From NCBI RefSeq assembly GCF_027627475.1, contig NZ_CP115484.1, positions 372,001-436,000 on the forward strand: a stretch of 64,000 bases of DNA. Reading direction: 5' to 3'. This document shows, piece after piece, positions 33,763 to 42,262 of this stretch. Origin of the DNA: Paenibacillus sp. SYP-B4298 (GTDB taxonomy: Bacteria; Bacillota; Bacilli; Paenibacillales; Paenibacillaceae). The first letter of the stretch is position 1; every line of letters begins with the position of its first letter. The translations under genes and the position numbers were made by a program. Under the pieces are notes generated by a model. It saw nothing but the letters and a program-made list of their open reading frames with translations. It was not told the DNA's origin and made no database searches.

Positions 33763-34617
33763 ATGGCCAGTAGGGGCACAGAGAGCCTTGGAGGGTCGCA
33801 GTCAACACAGACGAATGTAGTGCTGCCGAACACGATGCAATGGACGATGGTATCCAAAAGGGGGAGGAGCTACCGGATCATGGCGGCGATACCTACCCAG
33901 GAATGTTTGCCGCCTGGGTATCCGATTCTCTATGTGCTGGACGGCAATTCAGTATTCGGAACGGCGGTTGAAGCTTTGCGCCTGCAATGCCGACTTCCTG
34001 AGAAGACGGGGGTTGTACCCTCGGTCATCATCGGAATTGGTTATGAGGTGGACGAGCCGTTCAGCAGCGAACGGTTCTATGATCTGACTCCAGAGCCAAC
34101 GCGCGAATTTCTATACCGCTTTGCAGAGGGCGCTGTCCCCGAGCAAGGCGGAGCGGATGAGTTTGCTGATTTCTTGGAAGAGGAGCTGAAGCCGCTGATT
34201 GAGCGCAATTGGCGCATTGACCGCACTCGCCAGTCGCTGCTGGGTCACTCGCTGGGCGGGCTGTTCGTAGCGCATCTTCTGTTCACGCGCCCGGGGAGCT
34301 TCCGCTACTATATTGCCGGAAGTCCCTCCTTGCATTGGAACAAGGAGAGGATGCTGGATGAGGAGAGGAGCTTTGTCAGCAGGCTGGCGAAAGGGAAGAT
34401 CGCACAGCAGCTGGAGGTGCTGATCACGATGGGGGAACTGGAGGCGAGTCATCCATCTGGCAATTATGAGCTGGCGCGGAAGCTGGCTGAACGATTGATC
34501 CTATTAGAGCAGCATGGGGGGCGCGTTCACTTTCTTGCCTTCGAAGAGGAAGGGCACGTATCGGTGCTGCCGTCATTCATAAGCCGCGCGTTGCGCTTTG
34601 CGTGTGCGCCAGAATAA
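33763..34617 (+). CDS. Siderophore esterase-like alpha/beta hydrolase (BesA/IroE family)
   Basis: 284 residues from ATG 33763, supported by GGGGGAGG; the frame is open to 33604, which overlaps the receptor. It belongs to the esterase D group (PF00756): YPILYVLDGNSVFG, the nucleophile elbow GHSLGGLF (Ser about 158), AGSPSLHWN, and a late GHVSVLP histidine. Family members hydrolyse ferric bacillibactin or enterobactin to release iron in the cytoplasm. No signal peptide is visible, in keeping with an intracellular role. It sits 64 nt after the locus 3 receptor, and its stop codon lies inside a long hairpin. Confidence 0.85.
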   Translation: MASRGTESLGGSQSTQTNVVLPNTMQWTMVSKRGRSYRIMAAIPTQECLPPGYPILYVLDGNSVFGTAVEALRLQCRLPEKTGVVPSVIIGIGYEVDEPFSSERFYDLTPEPTREFLYRFAEGAVPEQGGADEFADFLEEELKPLIERNWRIDRTRQSLLGHSLGGLFVAHLLFTRPGSFRYYIAGSPSLHWNKERMLDEERSFVSRLAKGKIAQQLEVLITMGELEASHPSGNYELARKLAERLILLEQHGGRVHFLAFEEEGHVSVLPSFISRALRFACAPE

Positions 34618-34666
34618 CAACAGCCAGGCTTCCCGTAACCGGAGCCTGGCTGCTGTTATTCTGGCG
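34607..34666. terminator. 24-bp hairpin overlapping the esterase stop codon
   Basis: CGCCAGAATAACAACAGCCAGGCT (34607-34630) pairs with AGCCTGGCTGCTGTTATTCTGGCG (34643-34666) with one mismatch. The esterase TAA is in the left arm. No T-run follows on the + strand. It probably insulates the siderophore locus from htpG. Confidence 0.6.
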
Positions 34667-34800
34667 GGTGAACGGCGAGGTCTTTGCTTATCGTGGCATG
34701 ATGCCATGCCCTTGCATCAACTGAAGCTGCTGGGACTCACCATAATCAGCTTCCATAAAAATTCCATGGGAAATTTATGCCTAGAATATCGTGGAGGCTC

Positions 34801-34829
34801 TTGACAGCCAAAAATGGGATAGGTAATAT
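34801..34829 (+). promoter_or_regulatory. Sigma-A promoter of htpG
   Basis: TTGACA (34801-34806), a 17-nt spacer and TAATAT (34824-34829). The CIRCE operator starts 12 nt downstream. Confidence 0.75.
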
Positions 34830-34840
34830 AAAAATAGTCA

Positions 34841-34867
34841 TTAGCACTCGGTTGGTTGGAGTGCTAA
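34841..34867. promoter_or_regulatory. CIRCE operator for HrcA
   Basis: TTAGCACTC-N9-GAGTGCTAA, a perfect match to the CIRCE consensus. It covers the region just after the transcription start and before htpG, so HrcA should repress this gene at normal temperature. Confidence 0.97.
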
Positions 34868-34925
34868 CATTTAGAAGGCGATCAGGCCTTTGCAGAAGAT
34901 TTCATATTTGAAGGGAGATCCATTC

Positions 34926-36803
34926 ATGGCGAAGAAGCAGTTCCAGGCTGAATCCAAACGGCTGTTAGAGATGATGATCAACTCCATTTATACTCAGCGT
35001 GAAATTTTCCTCAGAGAGCTTATATCTAACTCCAGCGATGCCATCGACAAAATTTATTATCGAGCGTTGAGCGATGACCAGCTCGTATTTAATAAGGAAG
35101 ATTACTATATTAAGGTTACCGCAGACAAGGAGAGCCGCACGCTCACCATCTCCGATACCGGGATTGGAATGACACAGGAGGAGCTGGAGAACAATCTGGG
35201 CGTCATCGCCAAGAGCGGCTCGCTTGCGTTCAAGAAGGAGAATGAGCTGAAGGACGGCCACAATATTATCGGGCAATTCGGTGTTGGCTTCTATTCAGCG
35301 TTCATGGTGGCCGATGTGGTAACCGTCATCAGCAAGCCGCTGGGCAGCGATGAGGCGTTCAAGTGGGAATCCGAAGGCGCAGACGGCTACACGATCGAGA
35401 AGGCGGAGAAGGCAACTGTCGGCACGGACATCATAATGAAGATCAAGGATAACACAGAGGATGACAATTATGATGAATTTCTTGAAGAATACCGCTTGAG
35501 AGCGATCATCAAGAAGTATTCCGATTTCATCCGTTATCCGATCAAGATGGATGTGAAGGGGCAGCGTCCGAAGGAGGATGCGGAGGGCGAGTTCGAGGAG
35601 TACCAGGAGGAGCAGACCATCAACAGCATGGTGCCGATCTGGCGCAAGAACAAGAGCGAGCTGACGGATGAGGACTACCATAACTTCTATATGGAGAAGC
35701 GCTACGGCTTTGACAAGCCGCTCAAGCATGTCCATATTAGCGCGGACGGCGCGGTGGTGTACAATGCGATTCTGTTCATTCCTGAGCATACACCGTTCGA
35801 TTATTATTCCAAGGAGTATGAGAAGGGACTGGAGCTGTACTCCAACGGCGTGCTGATCATGGACAAATGCGCGGACCTGCTGCCGGACTATTTCAGCTTC
35901 GTCAAAGGGATGGTCGACTCCGAGGATCTGTCGCTTAACATCTCGCGCGAGATGCTGCAGCATGACCGCCAGTTGAAGCTGATCGCCAAGAACATCAAGA
36001 GCAAGATCAAGAGCCAACTGCAGAGCATGCTCAAGGATGAGCGCGAGCAATATGAGAAGTTCTATGGCTCGTTCGGACGCCAGTTGAAATACGGTGTATA
36101 CAGTGACTACGGCGCGAACAAGGATGTGCTGCAGGATCTGCTGCTGTTCCACTCCTCCAAGGAGAAGAAGCTGGTCAGCCTGGATGAGTACGTCTCTCGC
36201 ATGCCAGAGGATCAGAAGTATATCTATTACGCAGCCGGCGATTCGATCGAGCGGATCGAGAAGCTGCCGCAGACGGAGGGTGTGCTGGACAAGGGGTACG
36301 AGATTCTGTACTTCACCGATGACATCGACGAGTTCGCGATCAAGATGATCATGTCCTACAAGGAGAAGGAATTCCGCTCCGTATCCAGCGGCGATCTGGG
36401 CATTGAGGCTGACGAGAAGGACAAGGATAACAAGGTGCAGGATGCGGACAAGGAGCTGTTCGCAGCGATGAAGGAGCTGCTGTCCGGCAAGGTGAAGGAC
36501 GTCAAAGCCTCCAAGCGTCTCAAGTCGCATCCGGTCTGCCTGTCCACCGAGGGCGAGCTCTCCATCGAGATGGAGAAGGTGCTCAGCGCCATGCCGAACA
36601 GCCAGGAGGTTAAAGCGGACAAGGTGCTGGAGATCAACGTGAACCATGAGGTATTCCAGGCGCTCAAGAACGCTCAGGCCTCCGACAAGGAGAAGCTGGC
36701 GCTCTACACGAGCCTGCTGTTTAACCAGGCATTGCTGATCGAGGGGCTGCCGTTGCAGGACCCGGTTGAATTCACGAACGATATTTGCAAGATTATGGCG
36801 TAA
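34926..36803 (+). CDS. htpG: Molecular chaperone HtpG (Hsp90)
   Basis: A 625-residue Hsp90, full length for the bacterial family. ATG 34926 follows GAAGGGAG; the frame is open to 34890 without a site. The GHKL ATPase domain has [34 protein letters not shown] and [15 protein letters not shown]. The middle domain holds [18 protein letters not shown] with the catalytic arginine loop, and the C-terminal dimerisation domain ends the protein. It assists folding and remodelling of client proteins after heat stress. It is a single-gene unit between a CIRCE-regulated promoter and a terminator. Confidence 0.97.
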   Translation: MAKKQFQAESKRLLEMMINSIYTQREIFLRELISNSSDAIDKIYYRALSDDQLVFNKEDYYIKVTADKESRTLTISDTGIGMTQEELENNLGVIAKSGSLAFKKENELKDGHNIIGQFGVGFYSAFMVADVVTVISKPLGSDEAFKWESEGADGYTIEKAEKATVGTDIIMKIKDNTEDDNYDEFLEEYRLRAIIKKYSDFIRYPIKMDVKGQRPKEDAEGEFEEYQEEQTINSMVPIWRKNKSELTDEDYHNFYMEKRYGFDKPLKHVHISADGAVVYNAILFIPEHTPFDYYSKEYEKGLELYSNGVLIMDKCADLLPDYFSFVKGMVDSEDLSLNISREMLQHDRQLKLIAKNIKSKIKSQLQSMLKDEREQYEKFYGSFGRQLKYGVYSDYGANKDVLQDLLLFHSSKEKKLVSLDEYVSRMPEDQKYIYYAAGDSIERIEKLPQTEGVLDKGYEILYFTDDIDEFAIKMIMSYKEKEFRSVSSGDLGIEADEKDKDNKVQDADKELFAAMKELLSGKVKDVKASKRLKSHPVCLSTEGELSIEMEKVLSAMPNSQEVKADKVLEINVNHEVFQALKNAQASDKEKLALYTSLLFNQALLIEGLPLQDPVEFTNDICKIMA

Positions 36804-36821
36804 GAGATCATACGTTATACA

Positions 36822-36853
36822 AGCAAGCCCGGCCGATAATGGCCGGGCTTGCT
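36822..36853. terminator. Hairpin after htpG
   Basis: AGCAAGCCCGGCC (36822-36834), loop GATAAT, GGCCGGGCTTGCT (36841-36853), a perfect 13-bp stem. It lies between convergent genes and probably ends both transcripts. Confidence 0.75.
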
Positions 36854-36889
36854 AGCTGTTCAGCGCCTTGCTTGTCAGACACGGCTTGC

Positions 36890-38464
36890 TCACTGATGTT
36901 CTCCTAGATACCCTCCAATCTCCGCCACGATTTCCTGTCGACCCTGGGGCGTCCAGCTCATCAGCAGCCAATTGGTGACCAGTTGAACCTTGCCGTGCTG
37001 AGCAGCGGGCATGTCCTGCCAGAACGGGCGCTCCTGCAAGCGGCCGAATACACGCTGAACATCTGCTTGCTCATTGTATTGGCGAACCCAGACATGATCT
37101 GCATGCAGTGCGGGAATATCCTGCGGCGCGGCTTGCAATCGCAGATGATCGCGCGGAACAGCCGGATCGGCCTGCAGGCTTAGCTCGTGATATAGCAACT
37201 CGTTCAGCGGGTGCCTGACCGTACCTTGCAGCATAATATGATCAGGCATCACCTGCAGCATGGCGATCTGTTGTCCGGCTGCGATGCGGCGGAAGCGGGT
37301 GGCGGCTTCGGCAACACCATGCTCGGATTGCTCCAGGCTGTCCTGCGCTTCGCGCTCTCTGCCGACTAGCTCCGACAATTGCCGGTGCACCCATCGCCAA
37401 TCCAGGCTGTGCTTAATTGTAACCGTAGGGGCGATCTTCTTGAACGTATCATAGAACGGCTCATGAGAGAAGTCGGCGATGATCAGGTCAGGCTTGACCG
37501 CCCGCAATTCCTCCAGATGCAGCATGACGCGGCGCTCATATTCATGTTCATCCATGCCCGGATGGCGGTAGCAGTCTACTGTCAGGATGGGGGTGACGCC
37601 CATGGCCTGCAAGTTGTCGCGCCAATGGAAGCGAGTAGCGAGGGCGATACGAAGGAATTCCCTCTTAATATAGAGACTAGGCGGAATCCCGGTCACCTTC
37701 TTGAATACACGGCTAAAATGGAATTCATTCCGGTAGCTGACTGCCGCTGCCGCCTCCTTGAGGCTTGCTCCTTGCGCCAGATGCTGCTTGGCATGTTGAA
37801 TACGAATGTGCTGCAAATAATCTGTTGGCGTTACGCCGAGGCTTTTTTTGAAGCTGCGGCAATAGGCGCCAGGCGTCAGCATGGCGATGCGGGCGAGCGC
37901 TTCCCGCATAATTCTCGTGGCATAATGTTTCTCCATATAGTCGATGGTTTGTTGAATACCGTCCATTGGCGCAGCAGGTTCTCTTTCCGTGCTGGCTTGA
38001 AGCTCCTTAATAGCTTGCAATAGCAGGATGTCACGATCGCACTGGCGGTTGCTCGCCGACGTGTAGGCAGCCTGCATGTCCCCCAAAAGCTGGCGCCACT
38101 GCTTTCCCCCGTTTACGACAATGGCGTTATGCTCGGGCAGCCCTTCTAAGGTTCGACAGACGAGAGCATGGCATCCCGAGGAGTCATAGGAAAGCTCGGC
38201 TGCGCGTATGAGCAATTGGTAATATTCGACCGAGCTGCTGCCTATCTTCGCACGAAATGTTACACCTGCAGGAATATATACAAGACCATCCATATTGATG
38301 CTCCATGTATGCTGGCCGACTTGTATCCATCCCTCACCCCTGGTAACGTAGAGCAGTAGAGGAACGGGCGATTGACGTTCAGAGAGCTGTGAATGGGCGG
38401 GCCAGGTTCGCAGGCGGATAGAGGACAAGGTGTAGACGGGATGCCGGGTTCGCAATCTGCGCAT
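36890..38464 (-). CDS. AraC regulator fused to a siderophore-binding-protein domain (locus 4)
   Basis: 524 residues from the second of two close ATGs (38464), which is 7 nt from AAAGGAG; the first (38470) is only 1 nt away. Residues 1 to about 110 are a cupin-like sensor (VPLLLYVTRGEGWIQVGQHT, LVYIPAGVTFRAKIG). The AraC helix-turn-helix is about 170-268 (LARIAMLTPGAYCRSFKKSL, LKEAAAAVSYRNEFHFSRVF, TGIPPSLYIKR). The rest is a binding-protein domain (LQAMGVTPILTVDCYRHPGM, ELRAVKPDLIIADFS, IAPTVTIKH). It is divergent from the locus 4 receptor with a Fur box between them. Confidence 0.87.
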   Translation of the reverse strand: MRRLRTRHPVYTLSSIRLRTWPAHSQLSERQSPVPLLLYVTRGEGWIQVGQHTWSINMDGLVYIPAGVTFRAKIGSSSVEYYQLLIRAAELSYDSSGCHALVCRTLEGLPEHNAIVVNGGKQWRQLLGDMQAAYTSASNRQCDRDILLLQAIKELQASTEREPAAPMDGIQQTIDYMEKHYATRIMREALARIAMLTPGAYCRSFKKSLGVTPTDYLQHIRIQHAKQHLAQGASLKEAAAAVSYRNEFHFSRVFKKVTGIPPSLYIKREFLRIALATRFHWRDNLQAMGVTPILTVDCYRHPGMDEHEYERRVMLHLEELRAVKPDLIIADFSHEPFYDTFKKIAPTVTIKHSLDWRWVHRQLSELVGREREAQDSLEQSEHGVAEAATRFRRIAAGQQIAMLQVMPDHIMLQGTVRHPLNELLYHELSLQADPAVPRDHLRLQAAPQDIPALHADHVWVRQYNEQADVQRVFGRLQERPFWQDMPAAQHGKVQLVTNWLLMSWTPQGRQEIVAEIGGYLGEHQ

Positions 38465-38555
38465 AGTCATGCTCCTTTAGCTAAGATGTGATTAACGGAT
38501 ATGGAATCGGAGATTTTAGGCTATGGAAATCCGTAACGTCCGTTGTTAAGATCAA

Positions 38556-38570
38556 TAATAACAATTCTCA
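38556..38570. promoter_or_regulatory. Fur box 6
   Basis: TAATAAC-A-ATTCTCA on the + strand, 11 of 14 matches on the complementary strand; the overlapping ATTATC just after it strengthens the site. It lies in the divergent promoter region of the locus 4 pair and could repress both genes. Confidence 0.65.
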
Positions 38571-38638
38571 TTATCGATGAGAAGAGAGGCGGAGAACAGA
38601 ACCGCTGATTCATTTTTGAATTCACAGGGGGAAGTAGA

Positions 38639-39619
38639 ATGAAGACGATATTCATCTCGAGGCTGCGGCTTGCGGCAAAACAGCTAGGGGTAGCGCTGCT
38701 CGTGCTCGTTGTAGCTGTTGTAGCTGGCTGTGGAGGGAAGAACAGCCAATTGAACACACCGATAACAGAAGGCGGTGCAAACGAATCGTGGAGCATTAAG
38801 CATGAGCTTGGCACAGTCAAGCTGGAGCAGGTGCCTCAGAAAATAGTGGTTCTCGACACCTATTTGCTGGATATTGCGCTAGCGCTGGGGCTGAGGCCGA
38901 TCGGTGCTCCTACGGAAAGTCCAGGCAAGGAGGAGCTGCCTTCCTATTTGAAATCTTATGTCGACTATGACTTGACATGGGTTGGAGCCCGTAATGACCC
39001 CAATCTGGAGGTGCTGGCCGGACTTGAACCAGACTTGATCGTGGCTGACCTGCAACGGCATCAGAAAAGCTACGAGGCACTGGAAAAGATCGCACCAACA
39101 ATGGTTGTAAGCGGATCGGGTGCTGAGGATTGGAAAACGATCATTACACAGCTTGGAGAGGCAACCCGGCAGCAAGAGAAGGCGAAGACGGTCATTGCCG
39201 ACTTCGAGCAGAAGCTGGAGGCAGGAAAGGCGGAGCTTGCAGGCTCAGGCTTCCGGGCCGTCGCGCCGATTACCTTATATCCCAAGTCCGTAATACGGAT
39301 CTATACGGCACAATCCTACACGGGAGCGATCTTGCAGGGACTAGGATTTGAGCTGCCATATGAGGCGGGCGGCAAGCCCTTCGAAGAGCTAAGTGTAGAA
39401 GCGATCGGCGATGTGAAGGCGGATGCTTTCATCTTGATGCAAAGTCCCGAGCACACAGCGGATGTTATACCGCAAGAGTATCCTATATTCGGCAACCTGG
39501 ACGTCGTCAAATCGGGACATGCCTACACCGTGAGTATGGAGCAGTGGCTCTTCTACCGAGGACCTTTGGCGGGAGAGGTTATTATACGAGAGGCTATCGA
39601 TCTGTTCGCCAAATCATAG
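38639..39619 (+). CDS. Iron-siderophore substrate-binding lipoprotein (locus 4)
   Basis: A 326-residue FecB-type receptor. The signal peptide ends in lipobox VAGC (Cys31). The binding domain has KIVVLDTYLLDIALALGLRP, PNLEVLAGLEPDLIVADLQR, LEKIAPTMVVSG and DVKADAFILMQS. GGGGGAAG precedes ATG 38639. It is divergent from its fused regulator, and no permease or ATPase gene is adjacent. Confidence 0.9.
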   Translation: MKTIFISRLRLAAKQLGVALLVLVVAVVAGCGGKNSQLNTPITEGGANESWSIKHELGTVKLEQVPQKIVVLDTYLLDIALALGLRPIGAPTESPGKEELPSYLKSYVDYDLTWVGARNDPNLEVLAGLEPDLIVADLQRHQKSYEALEKIAPTMVVSGSGAEDWKTIITQLGEATRQQEKAKTVIADFEQKLEAGKAELAGSGFRAVAPITLYPKSVIRIYTAQSYTGAILQGLGFELPYEAGGKPFEELSVEAIGDVKADAFILMQSPEHTADVIPQEYPIFGNLDVVKSGHAYTVSMEQWLFYRGPLAGEVIIREAIDLFAKS

Positions 39620-39764
39620 GATTGCTTCTCCGCAGGGCGATCGGTGCAAGGATAGTGCTGCATGACTGGGTGTCAAGGCAAAATGATCCTTAGGCCACGC
39701 TTGAAATGTCGATTCATCTGGTATGATGATGCTGAGACTACAAAGAGCGAGGAGAGAGTTAAGG

Positions 39765-40601
39765 ATGGGAATTTGGGATCGTCTGCGCGGGAATAAGGGG
39801 AAAGGCAGACAACAAGCTGAGGAGTCGCAGCCGCAGCCCAATGAACAGCAGGGGCAAGCTGAGGAGCAAGGCTATGGCGCATTAGTGGGATTCGTATTGC
39901 TCCAGGGGGATGCCTTTGACTACACACCGTTCATTCACGAGATGCGCCAGAGGTGGGGGATCGACCTGTCCGATCAGGGCGACCCGGAGGGCGGAGCCTT
40001 CGTCTTCGAGGTCGATGGCATGCGTGCGGCGTGTATGTATGTTCCTGCGCCAATTCCTAACCGCGAGGTCGAGGAGAACTGCCGCTATAATCTGATCTGG
40101 CCGGAGGCGGAGCAGGTCGTCTCACAGCATCAGGCGCAGTTGATCCTGTCCGTGCTGAATTATAATGATCCGATCGAAGGGCATGCCCTGTTCACTAAAG
40201 CTGCGAGCAGCCTGTTGCAATCCGGGCAGGCGCTCGGCTTATACATGGCTCCAGCAGTACTGGAGGCTGCTCATTACACTGAGCTGGCACAGATGCTGCA
40301 GGAGGAGGAGCTTCCTATCCCGCTCTGGGTATTCGTCGGCTTATATGGCGGAGAGAAAGGAAATAGCGCCTATACGGTGGGACTGAACAAATTCGGCCGC
40401 GATGAGCTTGAGGTTGTGGAGTCGGATAAAACGCCGGGTGAGCTGTATGAATTTCTGTATATGATTACGCAATACCTGATTGAATATGATGTGTTGCTGC
40501 AAGACGGGGAGACGATCGGATTTTCGGAGGAGCAGAAGCTGACGCTGACCCGCTCCAAGGGGATTGCTGTCGAGGGAGACAGCATTAAAATCGGCTATTA
40601 A
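39765..40601 (+). CDS. DUF4261 domain protein
   Basis: 278 residues. ATG 39765 follows GAGGAGAGA; the frame can be extended to 39723. After a Gln/Glu-rich low-complexity start (residues 8-35) comes a domain beginning GALVGFVLLQGDAFDYTPF, with FVFEVDGMRAACMYVPAPIP and the late SGQALGLYMAPAVLEAAHY and IPLWVFVGLYGG, which fits the DUF4261 family. No signal peptide or catalytic motif is visible, and the role is unknown. A strong terminator follows. Confidence 0.7.
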   Translation: MGIWDRLRGNKGKGRQQAEESQPQPNEQQGQAEEQGYGALVGFVLLQGDAFDYTPFIHEMRQRWGIDLSDQGDPEGGAFVFEVDGMRAACMYVPAPIPNREVEENCRYNLIWPEAEQVVSQHQAQLILSVLNYNDPIEGHALFTKAASSLLQSGQALGLYMAPAVLEAAHYTELAQMLQEEELPIPLWVFVGLYGGEKGNSAYTVGLNKFGRDELEVVESDKTPGELYEFLYMITQYLIEYDVLLQDGETIGFSEEQKLTLTRSKGIAVEGDSIKIGY

Positions 40602-40662
40602 GGTCAGGGGAACCCCTCCTTGGGGCTGTCCGAATCGTCCTTTTTGAGCCATTTACAAATGA

Positions 40663-40720
40663 AAAGCAAACACTGAGAATGCTGTATTGTAGGCATTCTT
40701 AGTGTTTGCTTTTTTTAAGC
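40663..40720 (+). terminator. Rho-independent terminator after the DUF4261 gene
   Basis: AAAGCAAACACT-GAGAATGC pairs with GCATTCTT-AGTGTTTGCTTT, followed by TTTTTT. The long near-perfect stem could also serve the convergent beta-helix gene. Confidence 0.9.
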
Positions 40721-40764
40721 TGATGGGCTGCGCCCTAGCTGTTGCCTGCTCTCTAGGGTGATGA

Positions 40765-41958
40765 TTACCGTGAATTGCTATTGCCGCTGACAACATTGCC
40801 CGTGCCGCCCTCGATGCTGATCGAGGTGCCGGAGGTGGAGGTTACATTGTTCAGGATGCGGTTATTATTCGAGCTGCCGGTAACGCGAATGCCAAAGTTG
40901 CGGAAGGCGCTGTAGGTCTGCATCCGGTTGTTGGACAGCTCGTTGCCGCTGGCATTAGCTAGCCGAATCGTCTCCGGGTTCAGCGAAGTGTTGAACTGCT
41001 GAATAATATTGTTCTTGAACGTGTTGTTATTGGACTCTACCAAAATACCGTGTATGCGCGAATCGACGATGGTATTGCCCTCAATCCGGTTGTTATGAGC
41101 ACCCGTAAGCACGAAGATGCCGCGCGGGTAATTCACGATCCGGTTGTTCGTAACGACGTTATATTCGCCGCCATTCGGAATCCGAATGCCGCCATACGTA
41201 TCGGATTGCTGGACTGAATTAATGATCTGGTTGCCGGTTACGGTCGTATAGGCTGCGCGGGACAGATTGATGCCGCTGCCGCCGCTAGAGTTCGTAATCC
41301 GGTTGTTGGCAATGCGCACATTGCGGAACTCGCCGACAGGGTAGCTCTCATGTCCGGTCGCGATGGCGTGTCCCGTTGTACGGTCGAAGCTGCTGTCGAT
41401 GATCGCTGAATCCTTCGTCCTGCGCAGCAGCGCGCCGATTGTTGTGTCGCGCACCTCGATGTTGGACAAGGTCAGGTTACGCACATCCGTATCCATTAGA
41501 ATGCCGCCAACCTGGGACAGCCCCTGGGCTGCGCGCGCAGTGCGATCTGCATCGATCGTCAGCTTGGACACGGTTGCGCCCAGTTCATTGGAGCCGGAGC
41601 GCAGCACCGGATTGGCGAGCACATAGCTGGTCACATTGCCCATCTTTTTAATGATCGTCCGGCCGGTACCATCGCCAACGAGATTGACCCCGGCATGCAG
41701 ACGAACGCCCTGATCGACATAATAAGTGCCCGCGGGGAGGTAGACCGTCCCCTTTTGCCCCTTATCATAGAAATGCTTCATCGCGGCATGGAGCGCCGCG
41801 CTCTGATCGCTCCTGACGCCAGGCGTTGCGCCGAAGTCCCTCGCATTTACCTCATTGGCAGCATACACGCGCGAGCCCGCAGCCGGCAGGAGCGCGGCTG
41901 TCGCCAACACAGTACACATCACAGCGAGCCAGCCGATTTTGAACCAGGATCTGTTCAT
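40765..41958 (-). CDS. Secreted right-handed beta-helix protein (pectate-lyase-like)
   Basis: 397 residues from the second ATG (41958), which lies 8 nt from AAAGGA; the first ATG (41967) touches that site. The signal peptide ends near SRVYAANE. NARDFGATPGVRSDQSAALH is the Pectate_lyase_3 entry motif. It is followed by many PbH1 coils such as NVRIANNRITNSSGGSGINL, TTVTGNQIINSVQQSD, NVVTNNRIVNYPRGIFV and NRIEGNTIVDSRIHGILVES, with asparagine ladders. Such proteins are polysaccharide lyases, epimerases or phage-tail-like hydrolases; no catalytic residues can be assigned. Confidence 0.8.
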   Translation of the reverse strand: MNRSWFKIGWLAVMCTVLATAALLPAAGSRVYAANEVNARDFGATPGVRSDQSAALHAAMKHFYDKGQKGTVYLPAGTYYVDQGVRLHAGVNLVGDGTGRTIIKKMGNVTSYVLANPVLRSGSNELGATVSKLTIDADRTARAAQGLSQVGGILMDTDVRNLTLSNIEVRDTTIGALLRRTKDSAIIDSSFDRTTGHAIATGHESYPVGEFRNVRIANNRITNSSGGSGINLSRAAYTTVTGNQIINSVQQSDTYGGIRIPNGGEYNVVTNNRIVNYPRGIFVLTGAHNNRIEGNTIVDSRIHGILVESNNNTFKNNIIQQFNTSLNPETIRLANASGNELSNNRMQTYSAFRNFGIRVTGSSNNNRILNNVTSTSGTSISIEGGTGNVVSGNSNSR

Positions 41959-42171
41959 TACCTTCATCCTTTCTAGTTTAAATAATGATCTATGACGGTC
42001 TTGCTGCCTGCTCGATCCTCCTTTCTATCATGAATACACAGAAAAGATAGCGCTTACACGAAAGATTATATCAATATATTGATTATTATACAATTATTTA
42101 CTCATCTCTCATTCCCGGAGAGGCATGCTTCGGAGACCATAGTGAAGTCTGATGATGGAAAATTTTATGTC

Positions 42172-42189
42172 GTAATACATTTGTAATAC
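42172..42189. promoter_or_regulatory. Direct repeat GTAATAC-N4-GTAATAC upstream of the Met-rich gene
   Basis: Two identical heptamers 11 bp apart, about one helical turn, 74 nt before the start of the Met-rich protein gene. This spacing is typical for tandem binding of OmpR/PhoB-type response regulators, and such a regulator is encoded two genes downstream. Confidence 0.45.
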
Positions 42190-42262
42190 TTCGCTTAGAG
42201 AATCGTAAGCTATCTTACTTATTCTACTCCATGCAAGATAAAATGAATGGAGGACGATGAGA

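Noticed and set aside
36500-36647. Minus-strand frame running through htpG (35295-36647)
   Set aside because: It is a shadow frame of the strongly conserved Hsp90 coding sequence.
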